DNA from: Paenibacillus kribbensis
GTDB lineage: Bacteria; Bacillota; Bacilli; Paenibacillales; Paenibacillaceae
Direction of reading: 5' to 3'
Length of the DNA: 64,000 nucleotides
NCBI RefSeq assembly: GCF_002240415.1
Contig: NZ_CP020028.1
Location: forward strand, 2,257,501 to 2,321,500
Program-made: the position numbers and the translations under genes
In this document: positions 7,703 to 17,070 of the stretch, piece after piece
Layout of the letters: each line of letters starts with the position of its first letter
Numbering within the stretch: position 1 is the first letter of the stretch
Notes under the pieces: generated by a model
What the model saw: only the letters and a program-made list of their open reading frames with translations
The model's database searches: none
What the model was told of the DNA's origin: nothing

Positions 7703-8647
7703 ATGAAAATGTATATTCAACCTTTCGTTCGATATATGGAAGAGGAAAAGGGCTTGTCGCGCAGCACATTGGAAGCGTATCATCGGGACATACAGCAGTT
7801 TGCCGAGTTCGCAGAAACCTGTGGCCTTGAGCAGCCGGACAACGTCCAGCGGTCACATTTGGTGCTGTATTTGGGACGTTTGAAGGAACAGGGGAAAGCA
7901 GCGGCGACGATCTCTCGCAGCGTTGCTTCCATTCGCTCCTTTTTTCATTTTTTGATTCGGGAGGGAATTGCAGGCCAAGATCCGTCTGTTCTGCTAGAGT
8001 TGCCGAAAGCGACCAAAAAGAAGCCCTCGGTGCTCACGCAGGATGAAATAGAGCGTTTGCTGTCAGCTCCGGACGTGACTACCCCGCAGGGGGTACGGGA
8101 TAAGGCGATGCTGGAACTGCTGTATGCAACAGGCATCCGCGTATCCGAGCTGATTGCTCTGAACGTGCATGATGTGCGCACCGATCTGCGCTTTGTTCAC
8201 TGTGGCGGCGAGGCGGGCAAGGAGCGTGTAGTGCCGATTAGCCGTGAGGCGGCACAGTGGGCGCAGACCTACATAGATGAGCAGCGCCCATCGTTGCTGC
8301 GACCCATGCAGGACGAAGAAGCTCAGGCGGGGCAGGAAGCCCTGTTCTTGAATGTATCTGGTCAGCGCCTCAGTAGACAGGGCTTCTGGAAAATAATTAA
8401 GAAGTATGGTCAGGAGGCAGGCATAAACGAGGATATTACGCCGCATACGCTGCGGCATTCCTTTGCGGTACATATGCTGGAGGGCGGAGCCGATTTGCGC
8501 TCTGTACAGGAAATGCTGGGCCATGCCGATCTGTCTACAACGCAGGTTTATGCGCAGACGGCCAGATGGAATATGAAGGAAGTATATGAAAGGCATCACC
8601 CGCACGGCAGCAACCGCACTTCTCATGAAGGCAAGGAACATCGGTAA
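7703..8647 (+). CDS. xerD: Tyrosine recombinase XerD
   Basis: With XerC-type partner CodV it resolves chromosome dimers at dif. The protein of about 314 residues has an N-terminal SAM-like core-binding domain and a C-terminal catalytic domain with ATGIRVSEL (first Arg), HTLRHSFA (HxxR), GHADLSTTQVYAQ (His and the nucleophilic Tyr). ATG 7703 is 12 bases from AAGGAGA; an upstream TTG at 7694 would be too close to it. The order yqzK-xerD-punA-dacF equals B. subtilis except that drm (deoB) is absent between xerD and punA. Confidence 0.93.
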   Translation: MKMYIQPFVRYMEEEKGLSRSTLEAYHRDIQQFAEFAETCGLEQPDNVQRSHLVLYLGRLKEQGKAAATISRSVASIRSFFHFLIREGIAGQDPSVLLELPKATKKKPSVLTQDEIERLLSAPDVTTPQGVRDKAMLELLYATGIRVSELIALNVHDVRTDLRFVHCGGEAGKERVVPISREAAQWAQTYIDEQRPSLLRPMQDEEAQAGQEALFLNVSGQRLSRQGFWKIIKKYGQEAGINEDITPHTLRHSFAVHMLEGGADLRSVQEMLGHADLSTTQVYAQTARWNMKEVYERHHPHGSNRTSHEGKEHR

Positions 8648-8731
8648 TGCTGCGGTAATGACGCTTTGCTGTCATTAGAAAATGTGAGGAGCACTATAAC
8701 TTAACGATTGTACAAGTCAGGAGCGATATTG

Positions 8732-9556
8732 ATGTCAACAGCCAACCAAGCTATGATTCAGGAAGCAGCAGATTATATCCATTCCAAGAGCGGAATTCGT
8801 CCGGAAATTGGTCTTATTCTGGGATCGGGTCTCGGTATTCTGGCCGATTTGATTCAGGATGGAATTAGCATTCCCTATCAGGAAATTCCCCATTTTCCCA
8901 TATCGACGGTAGAAGGTCATGAGGGAGAATTACTGTTAGGTACGATTGAAGGTCGCGCTGTAGTCATGATGAAGGGACGCTTTCACATGTACGAGGGCTA
9001 TGGCCCGCAGCTAACAGCTTTCCCTGTTCGGGTCATGAAGCAACTGGGTATTCAAAGCCTGCTGGTAACGAATGCGGCTGGTGGCGTAAATACATCCTAC
9101 CAGGCAGGCGATCTGATGGTCATCTCGGATCATCTGAATCTGACAGGACAGAATCCGCTGATTGGACCGAATGATGCGGGGTTGGGTGTTCGTTTCCCTG
9201 ACATGTCAGAGGCGTACAGCCGCCGTCTGCGTGAAATTGCCAAACAAACAGCTGCTAAGCAGGGCTTCAGCTTGCAGGAAGGCGTATATGCCGGTCTGTT
9301 GGGACCAAACTATGAAACGCCTGCTGAAATCGTCATGCTGCGCACCCTGGGCGCAGACGCGGTGGGCATGTCGACTGTGTCTGAGGTTATTGTAGCCCGT
9401 CATGCGGGCATTGAGGTACTCGGCTTCTCCTGTATCACGAATATGGCAGCGGGCATTCTGAATCAGCCTCTGTCCCATAGTGAAGTGATGGAGACGGCGG
9501 AAAAGGTACGCGAGCAATTTTTGAAGCTTGTACTGGCGATTATTCCACAAATGTAG
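8732..9556 (+). CDS. punA: Purine nucleoside phosphorylase I
   Basis: Cleaves inosine and guanosine with phosphate to base and ribose 1-phosphate. The 274-residue protein (B. subtilis PupG 272) has LGSGLGILAD for phosphate binding, the MKGRFHMYEG loop, TNAAGGVN, the GPNYETPAEI active-site stretch, and MSTVSEVIVARH. ATG 8732 follows CAGGAG by eight bases. The usual phosphopentomutase neighbour (drm/deoB) is missing here, so ribose 1-phosphate handling depends on a gene elsewhere. Confidence 0.94.
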   Translation: MSTANQAMIQEAADYIHSKSGIRPEIGLILGSGLGILADLIQDGISIPYQEIPHFPISTVEGHEGELLLGTIEGRAVVMMKGRFHMYEGYGPQLTAFPVRVMKQLGIQSLLVTNAAGGVNTSYQAGDLMVISDHLNLTGQNPLIGPNDAGLGVRFPDMSEAYSRRLREIAKQTAAKQGFSLQEGVYAGLLGPNYETPAEIVMLRTLGADAVGMSTVSEVIVARHAGIEVLGFSCITNMAAGILNQPLSHSEVMETAEKVREQFLKLVLAIIPQM

Positions 9557-9596
9557 ATAAGGTGCGCCGCTGAGCCAAAATGGCGGACATGTAACC

Positions 9597-9651
9597 AAAG
9601 AACCCCATATCCGAGCGTCTTTTGATGCGCTGGGATACGGGGTTCTTTTTT
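9597..9651. terminator. Bidirectional terminator between punA and the ligase gene
   Basis: AAAGAACCCCATATCC and GGGATACGGGGTTCTT form a long stem followed by T6. The two flanking genes converge on it. Confidence 0.85.
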
Positions 9652-9682
9652 GCCTCGGGCTGCCTGAGTGTGGTGATATCTC

Positions 9683-10894
9683 CTAATGAAGTGGGGATGT
9701 GCTCAATGCTGCCGAATTTGTCTTTTCTGTTACAGCCAGTCTATGCTGCTCCTGCACCTTGATGACAATCACCATAAAAATGATCCAGTAGATGGATAAT
9801 GAGTTCAGAAAACGACTATCCGTTATATTGTTTAATACAATGAACAGGAAAAAGACCATTGCTGTCAGCCATGTATACATATCTGCTTTGCCAATTCTGA
9901 ATTTTAATAAGGTGATTGTAACGATTGCGATCGTGGCGAGGAGTCCTGCGAGGCCCACGTCGATCCATAAATCCCGGAAGCCGCTATGACTGCTTGTCAG
10001 ATCAAATCGGATTCCACCCGCATAGATACTGGGCCGGGCTGCCCAGTAGGAGCCGTAACCATGACCAAACCAGTAATGGCTCTGAATAGCACCAGCGATT
10101 CCCTGCCAGATTTCTGTCCTTCCGGTCAAGGTTGTTGTTTTTCCGAACTCCGATGCAATCGCATCCCCAAAAGTAAAGGCGAATACCAAGCCCAAAAGCA
10201 CAAGCAGGCCGGAAGTACTAATGAAAAAACCTCGCGACGCGACACTTCGAATTCTTTTGAATAGCAATATAAACAAAATAAATGCGAACAGCGAGGATGT
10301 CAGCACCAACGAGGTGGTAGATTGGCATTTAATGAGCAATAGGGCATTGAGCAGGATAAAGCCGATATGCAAAGCTTTGTGTTTTCCTTTGAAAAAGGAT
10401 ATGACATGCGAAACAAAACTTAATAAAGAGAGGGTCCCGAGTGTGTTTTTATGACCGGAGATCCCCTTCCACAGTCCAGTATGTTCTACGCCTGCATGAA
10501 TAGCAAAGGAGGGAACAAGCACAACAGCCAGCAGATTGAGTACGCTCAAAATACTTAATGTAATGACAAGTAGGCGGATGCAGCCCTGTGCTGTGTAGTG
10601 GGTAACAAAATAAAGGCCAAAGGTAGAGAAGGCAAGGAATTTGAGAACCATCAGCATAGATGAGGTCTGCTCCTGTTCAGCCCATAAGCAGGAGGCGGCT
10701 ATGTACATCATGAGCAAGGTCAGCAACGGATTGTCTGCTAAAGTTGCGATCATCGTTTTGAGTGAAGGCAGCAGCATGATATAGCTGAATAACAGAATGA
10801 GCAGGGCAATTGTGATGACTCTGGGGGATAGGCCCTGACAGGCATAAGGAATTGAAAAAGCCAGTAAACCGGCCACTGTGAGTATATGCTTCAC
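9683..10894 (-). CDS. O-antigen ligase / Wzy-like membrane polysaccharide enzyme
   Basis: A 403-residue polytopic protein with about 10-12 hydrophobic segments and a long loop bearing GRTEIW, GHGYGSYW and SSHSGFRDLWIDVGLAGLL. This is the pattern of the O-antigen ligase superfamily (WaaL/Wzy/RfaL), in which loop Arg and His residues act in glycan transfer or polymerisation. No glycosyltransferase or polysaccharide cluster adjoins it. It is inserted on the opposite strand between punA and dacF, which are neighbours in B. subtilis. A role in exopolysaccharide or wall polymer is possible; the substrate cannot be read from sequence. It shares the convergent terminator with punA. Confidence 0.75.
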   Translation of the reverse strand: MKHILTVAGLLAFSIPYACQGLSPRVITIALLILLFSYIMLLPSLKTMIATLADNPLLTLLMMYIAASCLWAEQEQTSSMLMVLKFLAFSTFGLYFVTHYTAQGCIRLLVITLSILSVLNLLAVVLVPSFAIHAGVEHTGLWKGISGHKNTLGTLSLLSFVSHVISFFKGKHKALHIGFILLNALLLIKCQSTTSLVLTSSLFAFILFILLFKRIRSVASRGFFISTSGLLVLLGLVFAFTFGDAIASEFGKTTTLTGRTEIWQGIAGAIQSHYWFGHGYGSYWAARPSIYAGGIRFDLTSSHSGFRDLWIDVGLAGLLATIAIVTITLLKFRIGKADMYTWLTAMVFFLFIVLNNITDSRFLNSLSIYWIIFMVIVIKVQEQHRLAVTEKTNSAALSTSPLH

Positions 10895-11131
10895 GTCTTC
10901 ACCGCCTTGATACGTTATGTATCTATTTTATACAAATCGTATCTTTTTGTACAGCCTAGAGCAACCTCTCTCGTGCATATCCTCAGTCCATGCTAAGAAA
11001 ATGAATAATCAACCATATGGAATATTTTTCTTCCAATCTGACGACAATGGTTAGCAGCACGCGAATAGGCCGGAGGGGCAAGTATACGGGCTCCGGTGCT
11101 TTCCGCCAATATGTTGAGGAGGGAACCGATT

Positions 11132-12325
11132 GTGAAGAAAAAAGTGGTGGCGTTCATTCTGGCTTGTCTCGTGGCCTTGACTGCTGTCCCCGTCGGCGGT
11201 TGGGCCGAAGAAAGCAAACCTGAAAGCAAACCCAAGGGAGGCTCTGCGGCGGAGCTGGCTCCTGAGGCTCTCTCGGCGATCCTGATGGATGCAGATACAG
11301 GCACAGTTATCTATGAAAAAAACAGTCGTGAAAAGCTTCCCCCAGCGAGCATTACCAAAATTATGACGATGCTGCTGACGATGGAAGCTATTGATAACGG
11401 CAAGCTCAAGCTAACCGATAAAGTGCGGGCCAGCGATTATGCATCCTCGATGGGTGGGTCGCAAATTTTTCTGGAGCCGGGAGAAGAAATGACGGTTGAC
11501 GAGATGTTAAAGGGAATTGCAATGGCTTCCGGGAACGATGCTTCTGTGGCCATGGCTGAGAAAATTGCAGGATCCGAGCAGGCTTTTGTCGAGCTGATGA
11601 ATGCCAAAGCGCAGCAACTCGGACTCAAGGAAACCCATTTTGCCAATTGCAACGGTTTACCTGTAAAAAATCACTATTCTTCTGCGCATGATATTGCGGT
11701 AATGAGCCGGGAGCTGTTGAAATATCCACAAATTACGAAGTATACAGGAGCATATCAGGACTATTTGCGCAAATCCTCGGTCAAGCCCTTTTGGCTGGTG
11801 AATACCAATAAGCTTGTTCGCTTCTACACTGGAGCAGATGGGCTGAAAACAGGCTATACGTCAGAAGCGAAGTTTTGTCTTTCCGCTACGGCGAAGCGTG
11901 ATGGCTTGCGTGTCGTAGCCGTCGTGCTCGGTGAGCCGAATACCAAGATACGCAACAATGAAGTATCATCGATGTTTGACTACGCATTTTCTCAATATAC
12001 AATGAAATCCATATACAAGCCGGGTGACTTGCTGGGAAGCGTAAAAGTTGAAAAAGGCGTATTGCCAGAGCTAAAAATACAGGCAGACCGCTCATACAGT
12101 GTGCTGGTGAAAAAAGGTGGAACTAAACAAACGCTGCGTCATGAGCTGCAGCTGGCTCCAAGTCTCAAAGCACCTGTCCGCGCAGGAGATCCGGTCGGCA
12201 AGCTGGTTGTCTATCAGGATGGTCAACGGTTAAAGGAGTTTAACATTACTTCGCCTGTGGCTATTGAGAAGGCCGGATGGTGGAAATTGTTAAAACGCAC
12301 CATGTCGAATCTGTTTTCTTTGTAG
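11132..12325 (+). CDS. dacF: D-alanyl-D-alanine carboxypeptidase DacF
   Basis: A low-molecular-weight penicillin-binding protein that trims the pentapeptide of spore peptidoglycan. The 397-residue product begins at GTG, seven bases after AGGAGGGA, with a signal peptide (MKKKVVAFILACLVA) likely cleaved after GWAEE. The active-site triad is clear: SITK (SxxK), SGND (SxN) and LKTGYT (KTG). A PBP5-like C-terminal domain and an amphipathic end follow. It precedes spoIIAA as in B. subtilis, where dacF is made in the forespore and read through into the spoIIA genes. Confidence 0.9.
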   Translation: MKKKVVAFILACLVALTAVPVGGWAEESKPESKPKGGSAAELAPEALSAILMDADTGTVIYEKNSREKLPPASITKIMTMLLTMEAIDNGKLKLTDKVRASDYASSMGGSQIFLEPGEEMTVDEMLKGIAMASGNDASVAMAEKIAGSEQAFVELMNAKAQQLGLKETHFANCNGLPVKNHYSSAHDIAVMSRELLKYPQITKYTGAYQDYLRKSSVKPFWLVNTNKLVRFYTGADGLKTGYTSEAKFCLSATAKRDGLRVVAVVLGEPNTKIRNNEVSSMFDYAFSQYTMKSIYKPGDLLGSVKVEKGVLPELKIQADRSYSVLVKKGGTKQTLRHELQLAPSLKAPVRAGDPVGKLVVYQDGQRLKEFNITSPVAIEKAGWWKLLKRTMSNLFSL

Positions 12326-12361
12326 ATTGGACGGGGTTTTCTTCTAGTTTTGTCGGAGGGC

Positions 12362-12388
12362 AGGAATCGTCTGCGGCAGCGTAGAAAT
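12362..12388 (+). promoter_or_regulatory. Candidate sigma-H promoter for the spoIIA operon
   Basis: AGGAATC and, 12 bases on, GTAGAAAT resemble the sigma-H -35 (RAGGAWWT) and -10 (RNNGAAT). They lie in the 96 bases between dacF and spoIIAA, where B. subtilis has its sigma-H promoter. The -10 has one mismatch. Confidence 0.45.
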
Positions 12389-12421
12389 CCTTGTCCAAGA
12401 CCGGGAGGAGAGTGAGCAAGC

Positions 12422-12775
12422 ATGAACCTGCAAATTGAAATGGAGCATCACCGGGGGGTACTGATTGTAAGGCTAGCCGGTGAGCTTGATCACCATACGT
12501 CGGACATGGTCCGCATGCAAATGGATGAGGCGATTCAGCGTCGGCAATGCGAGCACATCGTGCTCAGCCTGAAGAATCTTCAGTTTATGGACAGCTCAGG
12601 GCTTGGTGTTATCCTGGGCCGATACAAGCTGATCAAGCAAAAGGGCGGGAAAATGGCCGTCTGTGATGTCAATCCGCCAGTATATCGACTGCTGGAGATG
12701 TCAGGGTTGTTTAAAATTATGCCTATATATGACAACGAGGGAAATGCGCTCACGGAACTGGAGGTCGTATCATGA
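12422..12775 (+). CDS. spoIIAA: Anti-sigma-F factor antagonist SpoIIAA
   Basis: STAS-domain protein of 117 residues. Unphosphorylated, it pulls SpoIIAB off sigma-F; SpoIIAB phosphorylates it on serine in the [13 protein letters not shown] motif (S58). Length and motif equal the B. subtilis protein. ATG follows GGGAGGAGAG. The stop overlaps the spoIIAB start as ATGA, giving translational coupling that sets the antagonist to anti-sigma ratio. Confidence 0.96.
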   Translation: MNLQIEMEHHRGVLIVRLAGELDHHTSDMVRMQMDEAIQRRQCEHIVLSLKNLQFMDSSGLGVILGRYKLIKQKGGKMAVCDVNPPVYRLLEMSGLFKIMPIYDNEGNALTELEVVS

Positions 12776-13227
12776 GAGAAGACACAGGAAACAATTTCAT
12801 GAGCTTGCAGTTTGCCGCCAAATCCGAAAATGAAGCTTTTGCCCGTGTGGCTGTTGCAGCTTTTATTTCCAGGCTTGATCCTACAATGGATGAGCTGAGC
12901 GACTTGAAAACCGTGGTGTCTGAAGCAGTGACAAACAGTATTATTCACGGATATGACAGTGATCCGTCAGGTGTCGTAACGATTAAAGTCGGCATTGAAG
13001 CAGACGTGATTACGCTGGTCATTGAAGACGCAGGACGGGGAATTGAGGATCTGGAGCTGGCCAAGCAGCCTCTGTATACATCCAAGCCTGAGTTGGAACG
13101 CTCGGGTATGGGCTTTACCATTATGGAAAACTTCATGGATGAGTTTGAGGCAGTCAGTGAGCCGGGCGGAGGCACGTCGGTCCGGATGAAGAAAAGGATT
13201 GAATCCAAGAAAGCTTTATATAATTAG
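12772..13227 (+). CDS. spoIIAB: Anti-sigma-F factor and serine kinase SpoIIAB
   Basis: A 151-residue GHKL-fold kinase that binds sigma-F and phosphorylates SpoIIAA. N-box residues lie in [13 protein letters not shown], the G1 box in EDAGRGIED and the G2 region in [15 protein letters not shown]. The start overlaps spoIIAA. About five residues at the N-terminus are longer than in B. subtilis (146). Confidence 0.96.
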   Translation: MREDTGNNFMSLQFAAKSENEAFARVAVAAFISRLDPTMDELSDLKTVVSEAVTNSIIHGYDSDPSGVVTIKVGIEADVITLVIEDAGRGIEDLELAKQPLYTSKPELERSGMGFTIMENFMDEFEAVSEPGGGTSVRMKKRIESKKALYN

Positions 13228-13238
13228 GGGTTGGTCCT

Positions 13239-13994
13239 ATGGAAGCAGGAGGAAAAAAAACTTCACACAGCTATTTGGAGGATGCGGAAGTCAAGCGGCT
13301 CATTGCACGAAGTCAGTCTGGTGATAATGATGCCCGTGAGACGTTGGTCAATAGTAATATCCGGCTCGTTTGGTCTGTCGTGCAGCGCTTTATGAACCGG
13401 GGATATGAACCTGACGATCTTTTTCAAATTGGTTGCATCGGTTTGTTAAAATCGGTGGATAAATTTGATCTCAGCTATGAAGTCAAATTTTCGACTTATG
13501 CGGTACCGATGATTATTGGTGAGATTCAACGGTTTCTTCGTGATGACGGGACACTCAAGGTTAGCCGTTCCCTGAAGGAGACGGCCAATAAGGTCCGCAA
13601 AATGAAGGACGAGCTTTCCAAACGGCTCAACCGACTGCCTACGGTTAAGGAAGTTGCCGATGAGCTGGGAGTCACGCCAGAGGATGTTGTTTTTGCGCAG
13701 GAAGCGAATAAGCCGCCTACCTCGATTCACGAAACGGTGTTCGAAAATGACGGTGACCCCATCACGCTCATGGATCAGATTGCTGACGAATCGCAGGAAA
13801 GATGGTTTGACAAGCTGGCTCTGAATGAGGCCATCGGCGGACTTTCCGAGCGGGAGCGGTTAATTGTGTACCTGCGTTATTACCGGGATCAGACCCAGTC
13901 GGAGGTTGCAAGTCGACTTGGTATTTCCCAGGTGCAGGTATCCCGGCTGGAAAAAAAGATTCTGCAGCTGATCCGCGATCAAATTGCCCAATAA
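13239..13994 (+). CDS. sigF: Forespore RNA polymerase sigma-F
   Basis: The 251-residue sigma factor that opens the forespore programme. Region 2 is seen in EPDDLFQIGCIGLLKSVDKF and the following FSTYAVPMIIGEIQRFLRDD. Region 3 follows near SRSLKETANKVRKM, and region 4 contains LSERERLIVYLRYY and the SQVQVSRLEKKIL recognition helix. It follows spoIIAB by 11 bases and has a weak Shine-Dalgarno (TTAGGGG). The operon order dacF-spoIIAA-spoIIAB-sigF equals B. subtilis. A terminator follows. Confidence 0.97.
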   Translation: MEAGGKKTSHSYLEDAEVKRLIARSQSGDNDARETLVNSNIRLVWSVVQRFMNRGYEPDDLFQIGCIGLLKSVDKFDLSYEVKFSTYAVPMIIGEIQRFLRDDGTLKVSRSLKETANKVRKMKDELSKRLNRLPTVKEVADELGVTPEDVVFAQEANKPPTSIHETVFENDGDPITLMDQIADESQERWFDKLALNEAIGGLSERERLIVYLRYYRDQTQSEVASRLGISQVQVSRLEKKILQLIRDQIAQ

Positions 13995-14033
13995 TAGCAG
14001 TCAGGATTTAGTGAAATCCTTTTACGTGAGTCT

Positions 14034-14080
14034 AAAGAGTATTCCGAGGCCATTTTTCATGGCAGGGGATACTCTTTTTT
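14034..14080 (+). terminator. Terminator after sigF
   Basis: AAAGAGTATTCC pairs with GGGGATACTCTTT, with an inner GCC/GGC pair, followed by T6. Confidence 0.85.
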
Positions 14081-14166
14081 GCGTGGGAAAAAGGACAAGT
14101 CGAAGAATAGATTTGCTTGCTTCGTTCCATAATAATCGGTAATTACGAGGATAAGGAGGGGATCGG

Positions 14167-14820
14167 ATGACTCATAGTCCGGCTCCTACAGTGGCTCCTA
14201 TAGTATACTTGCGGCTTCGTAGCCGTGTGCGGATGATCCAAGGGCAGGATTTGCGTTTGGGAGATGTGGCCCATCTGCTAGCCGATCCCGAATGGGAAAA
14301 CGAGCTGCTTAAGCTTATTCTCAAACGGCCGCAGAAGCAGGACGGCAACCTGATACTGGTGGACATGCTGCAGATCATTTCCAAAATTAAAGAACATATT
14401 CCGGGTGTTGTAGTCGAATCCCTTGGCAAGCCGCATGTACTTGTGGAAGTCGTGGAAAAACCCCGTAAGCCATCCAAAATATTGTTCGTTTTGGTATGGG
14501 TGCTTCTGTTTTTTGGCTCTGCATTAACGATTATGAACTTTCACGCCGACGTCAGCATGATGGAGGTACAGGTTCGGATTGTGGAGATGATTACGGGACA
14601 TAAGGACGAACATCCGTACTTGTTTCAAATTGCCTACTCGTTTGGTATCGGTTTTGGCATGATCGTGTTCTTCAATCACTTGTTCAAAAAAAAGTGGAAC
14701 GAGGAGCCGACACCGCTGGAGGTGGAAATGTATTTGTATCAGGAAAATGTGGATCAGTACGTTGTGGCGGAGGAGTATGAAAAAATGGCCCGCCTGCATT
14801 CAAAGGATAAGCAGCCATGA
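14167..14820 (+). CDS. spoVAA: Stage V sporulation protein AA
   Basis: First gene of the spoVA operon, whose products move Ca-dipicolinate into and out of the spore core. The 217-residue protein has a cytoplasmic N-terminal domain (YLRLRSRVRM and LVDMLQIISKI), then two membrane segments (about 103-121 and 155-175). ATG follows AAGGAGGGGATCGG. It is translationally coupled to spoVAB (ATGA). In B. subtilis the operon is transcribed by sigma-G; I could not place that promoter with confidence. Confidence 0.92.
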   Translation: MTHSPAPTVAPIVYLRLRSRVRMIQGQDLRLGDVAHLLADPEWENELLKLILKRPQKQDGNLILVDMLQIISKIKEHIPGVVVESLGKPHVLVEVVEKPRKPSKILFVLVWVLLFFGSALTIMNFHADVSMMEVQVRIVEMITGHKDEHPYLFQIAYSFGIGFGMIVFFNHLFKKKWNEEPTPLEVEMYLYQENVDQYVVAEEYEKMARLHSKDKQP

Positions 14821-15239
14821 CATTTGTACAGGGCGCGCTGCAGATTATTTTGGGCATCGCTGGAGGTCTGGCAGTGGGGAGTGGCGTAATCGCGTTTTTT
14901 ATTGTGCTGGACATCATGCCACGATTGGCCCAGCTCACCCGCACATATAAAAAATCACGCGCATACGAAAAGGCGATGATCTTAGGTTCAGTGGTAGGAA
15001 CGGTGGCTGATTTTTGGGATATTTACTTGCCATTCCCTAAAATATTCACATGGATACCCGGGTTATTTTGTGGATTGTTTATTGGTTTGCTCGCCGCAGC
15101 TTTAACAGAGGTATTAAATCTCCTGCCCATACTTGCCAAGAGGCTTCATATGTCTGTGTATATGTTTGGCCTGCTGATGGCGATGGTACTTGGTAAGGTA
15201 ACGGGTTCCTTATTTGACTGGTTTGTATACAACCGATAA
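14817..15239 (+). CDS. spoVAB: Stage V sporulation protein AB
   Basis: A 140-residue membrane protein with about four hydrophobic segments, matching SpoVAB in length and in GLAVGSGVIAFF near the N-terminus. It overlaps the end of spoVAA by four bases. The next gene is spoVAF-like rather than spoVAC, so the channel genes spoVAC, spoVAD and spoVAE are not at this locus. Confidence 0.9.
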   Translation: MTFVQGALQIILGIAGGLAVGSGVIAFFIVLDIMPRLAQLTRTYKKSRAYEKAMILGSVVGTVADFWDIYLPFPKIFTWIPGLFCGLFIGLLAAALTEVLNLLPILAKRLHMSVYMFGLLMAMVLGKVTGSLFDWFVYNR

Positions 15240-15265
15240 TAACGAAGGCAGAGGGGGCAAGCGAT

Positions 15266-16960
15266 ATGGATCACAGGGAAGATCAGGAGCATCAGGAGTA
15301 TGTTCAGGCAGACGGAGCAATTGGAAGGGAAAATGATACTGACGGGGAAAATTTGAGCTCTTGGAAGCAAAAGCAGCAGCAGGAAGCGAAACGCCTTAAG
15401 CACAAAAAAGAAAGTGAGCATTCTGATAATGTAGAGGAGTCCATTCGTTATTGGCAGATGGAAGATGATATTTCGCCAATAATGAAGGATAATCGTGAAA
15501 CGCTCAAAATGGTGTTGGGCCTGGGAGAGACTTTTGATGTGGTGTTCAGGGAAATGACAACGGGTGGGCGCCATATTGGGTATCTGTTCCTGAATACCTT
15601 TGCAAAGGATCAGATCATGGTTGAGGTGCTGAAGCGGCTTACCTATCTGACGCCGGATGATCTGTCTTCGGATGGGCTGCAAGCATACTTTGAATATTAT
15701 ATCCCACATATTCAAGTGGAAAAGACGGACAAAATGTCGGTTGTCATCAACAAGGTGCTAGCAGGCTATAGCGCCTTTCTTATGGAAGGCGAGCGTTTTT
15801 CCGTCATTCTGGATACCCGTAATTACCCGGTACGTAGTCCGGAGGAGCCCTCATTGGAGCGTGTCGTACGTGGTGCCCGGGATGGATTTACCGAGACGAT
15901 GCTTACGAATGTAGGGCTGGTGCGTCGTCGTTTGCGGGACCCCGGACTTAAATTTGAAGCGATGCAGGTCGGACGCCGAACAAGGACAGACATATGTCTG
16001 GGCTACATTGATGATATCGTGGATAAGGTGATGGTGGATACCGTACGCGACAAAATTAAAAACGTCAATCTGGACGGAATTCCGCTGGCGGACAAACAAT
16101 TAGAGGAGACGATTATCAATAAAGGCTGGAATCCATATCCATTGGTGCGATATTCGGAGCGACCAGATGTCGTGGCTTCGCATATTATGGAAGGAAGACT
16201 TGTTATTTTCGTAGATACCTCACCCAGTGTAATGATCTTGCCAACCACTTTTTTCGACTTGTGCCAGCATGCGGAAGAAAATCGGCAGACGGCATTCATG
16301 GGAAGCTATTTGCGCTGGGTACGCTTTATTGGGATTTTCGCCTCGATGTTTTTGCTTCCGATGTGGCTGCTTATGGTCATCAATCCCGAACTAAAACCGG
16401 CATTTCTCGATTTTATCGGTCCTCAAAAGCAAGCTCACCTTCCACTGATCGCCCAGTTTATCATCGTGGAGCTAGGGGTCGATCTCATGCGGATGGCGGC
16501 AGTTCATACCCCTACACCCCTGGCTTCCGCTATGGGCTTGATCGCAGCCGTTCTGGTCGGTGACATTGCGGTTAAGTCAGGGCTGTTTGTGAATGAGGTT
16601 GTGCTGTATATGGCTGTAGCCGCCATAGGCATGTTCGCCACTCCGAGCTATGAGCTGGGATTGGCCAACAGACTGATCCGGTTATTTCTACTGGTCGCTG
16701 TAGCCATTTTCCACGTTCCAGGCTTTGTCGTAGGAACGACCCTGATTATTTTGATGCTGACAATGCATCGGTCATACAATTCTTCTTACTTGTGGCCGTT
16801 CATCCCTTTTAATGCCAAGGCGTTAGCTTCTATTTTGTTCCGCAAGCCTGTACTAGATGCGCCTAACCGCCCGTCATTTAATAAAACGAGGGACAATACG
16901 CGTATGCCCCATACGGATGCCAATACAGATTCGGACTCAGGCAATGGACAGGAGCATTAA
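15266..16960 (+). CDS. spoVAF: SpoVAF / GerA-family spore germination protein
   Basis: A 564-residue germinant-receptor A-subunit-like protein. Residues 1-75 are hydrophilic and charged. A soluble domain follows (DDISPIMKDNRETLKMVLG to YSERPDVVASHIMEGR), then about five membrane segments including RWVRFIGIFASMFLLPMWLL, and a polar tail rich in Asp and Asn. B. subtilis SpoVAF is about 493 residues, so both ends are extended. Position between spoVAB and lysA matches spoVAF, not a gerAA of a receptor operon; no gerAB or gerAC follows. In Bacillus it works with SpoVAEa to speed germination. Confidence 0.87.
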   Translation: MDHREDQEHQEYVQADGAIGRENDTDGENLSSWKQKQQQEAKRLKHKKESEHSDNVEESIRYWQMEDDISPIMKDNRETLKMVLGLGETFDVVFREMTTGGRHIGYLFLNTFAKDQIMVEVLKRLTYLTPDDLSSDGLQAYFEYYIPHIQVEKTDKMSVVINKVLAGYSAFLMEGERFSVILDTRNYPVRSPEEPSLERVVRGARDGFTETMLTNVGLVRRRLRDPGLKFEAMQVGRRTRTDICLGYIDDIVDKVMVDTVRDKIKNVNLDGIPLADKQLEETIINKGWNPYPLVRYSERPDVVASHIMEGRLVIFVDTSPSVMILPTTFFDLCQHAEENRQTAFMGSYLRWVRFIGIFASMFLLPMWLLMVINPELKPAFLDFIGPQKQAHLPLIAQFIIVELGVDLMRMAAVHTPTPLASAMGLIAAVLVGDIAVKSGLFVNEVVLYMAVAAIGMFATPSYELGLANRLIRLFLLVAVAIFHVPGFVVGTTLIILMLTMHRSYNSSYLWPFIPFNAKALASILFRKPVLDAPNRPSFNKTRDNTRMPHTDANTDSDSGNGQEH

Positions 16961-17070
16961 TCTAAATGATCTGCATAAAAATCCATTGTTCTTGATGTTT
17001 TTTTTGCTATACTGGTGTAAACATTCGATGGAATATGACTAGCTTGTTCCAGAAAGAGAGGCGCCAGAAC

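Noticed and set aside
11049..11090. Sigma-F promoter for dacF
   Set aside because: GGTTA and a GG-rich -10-like block are present, but the spacing (about 23 bases) does not fit the sigma-F consensus.
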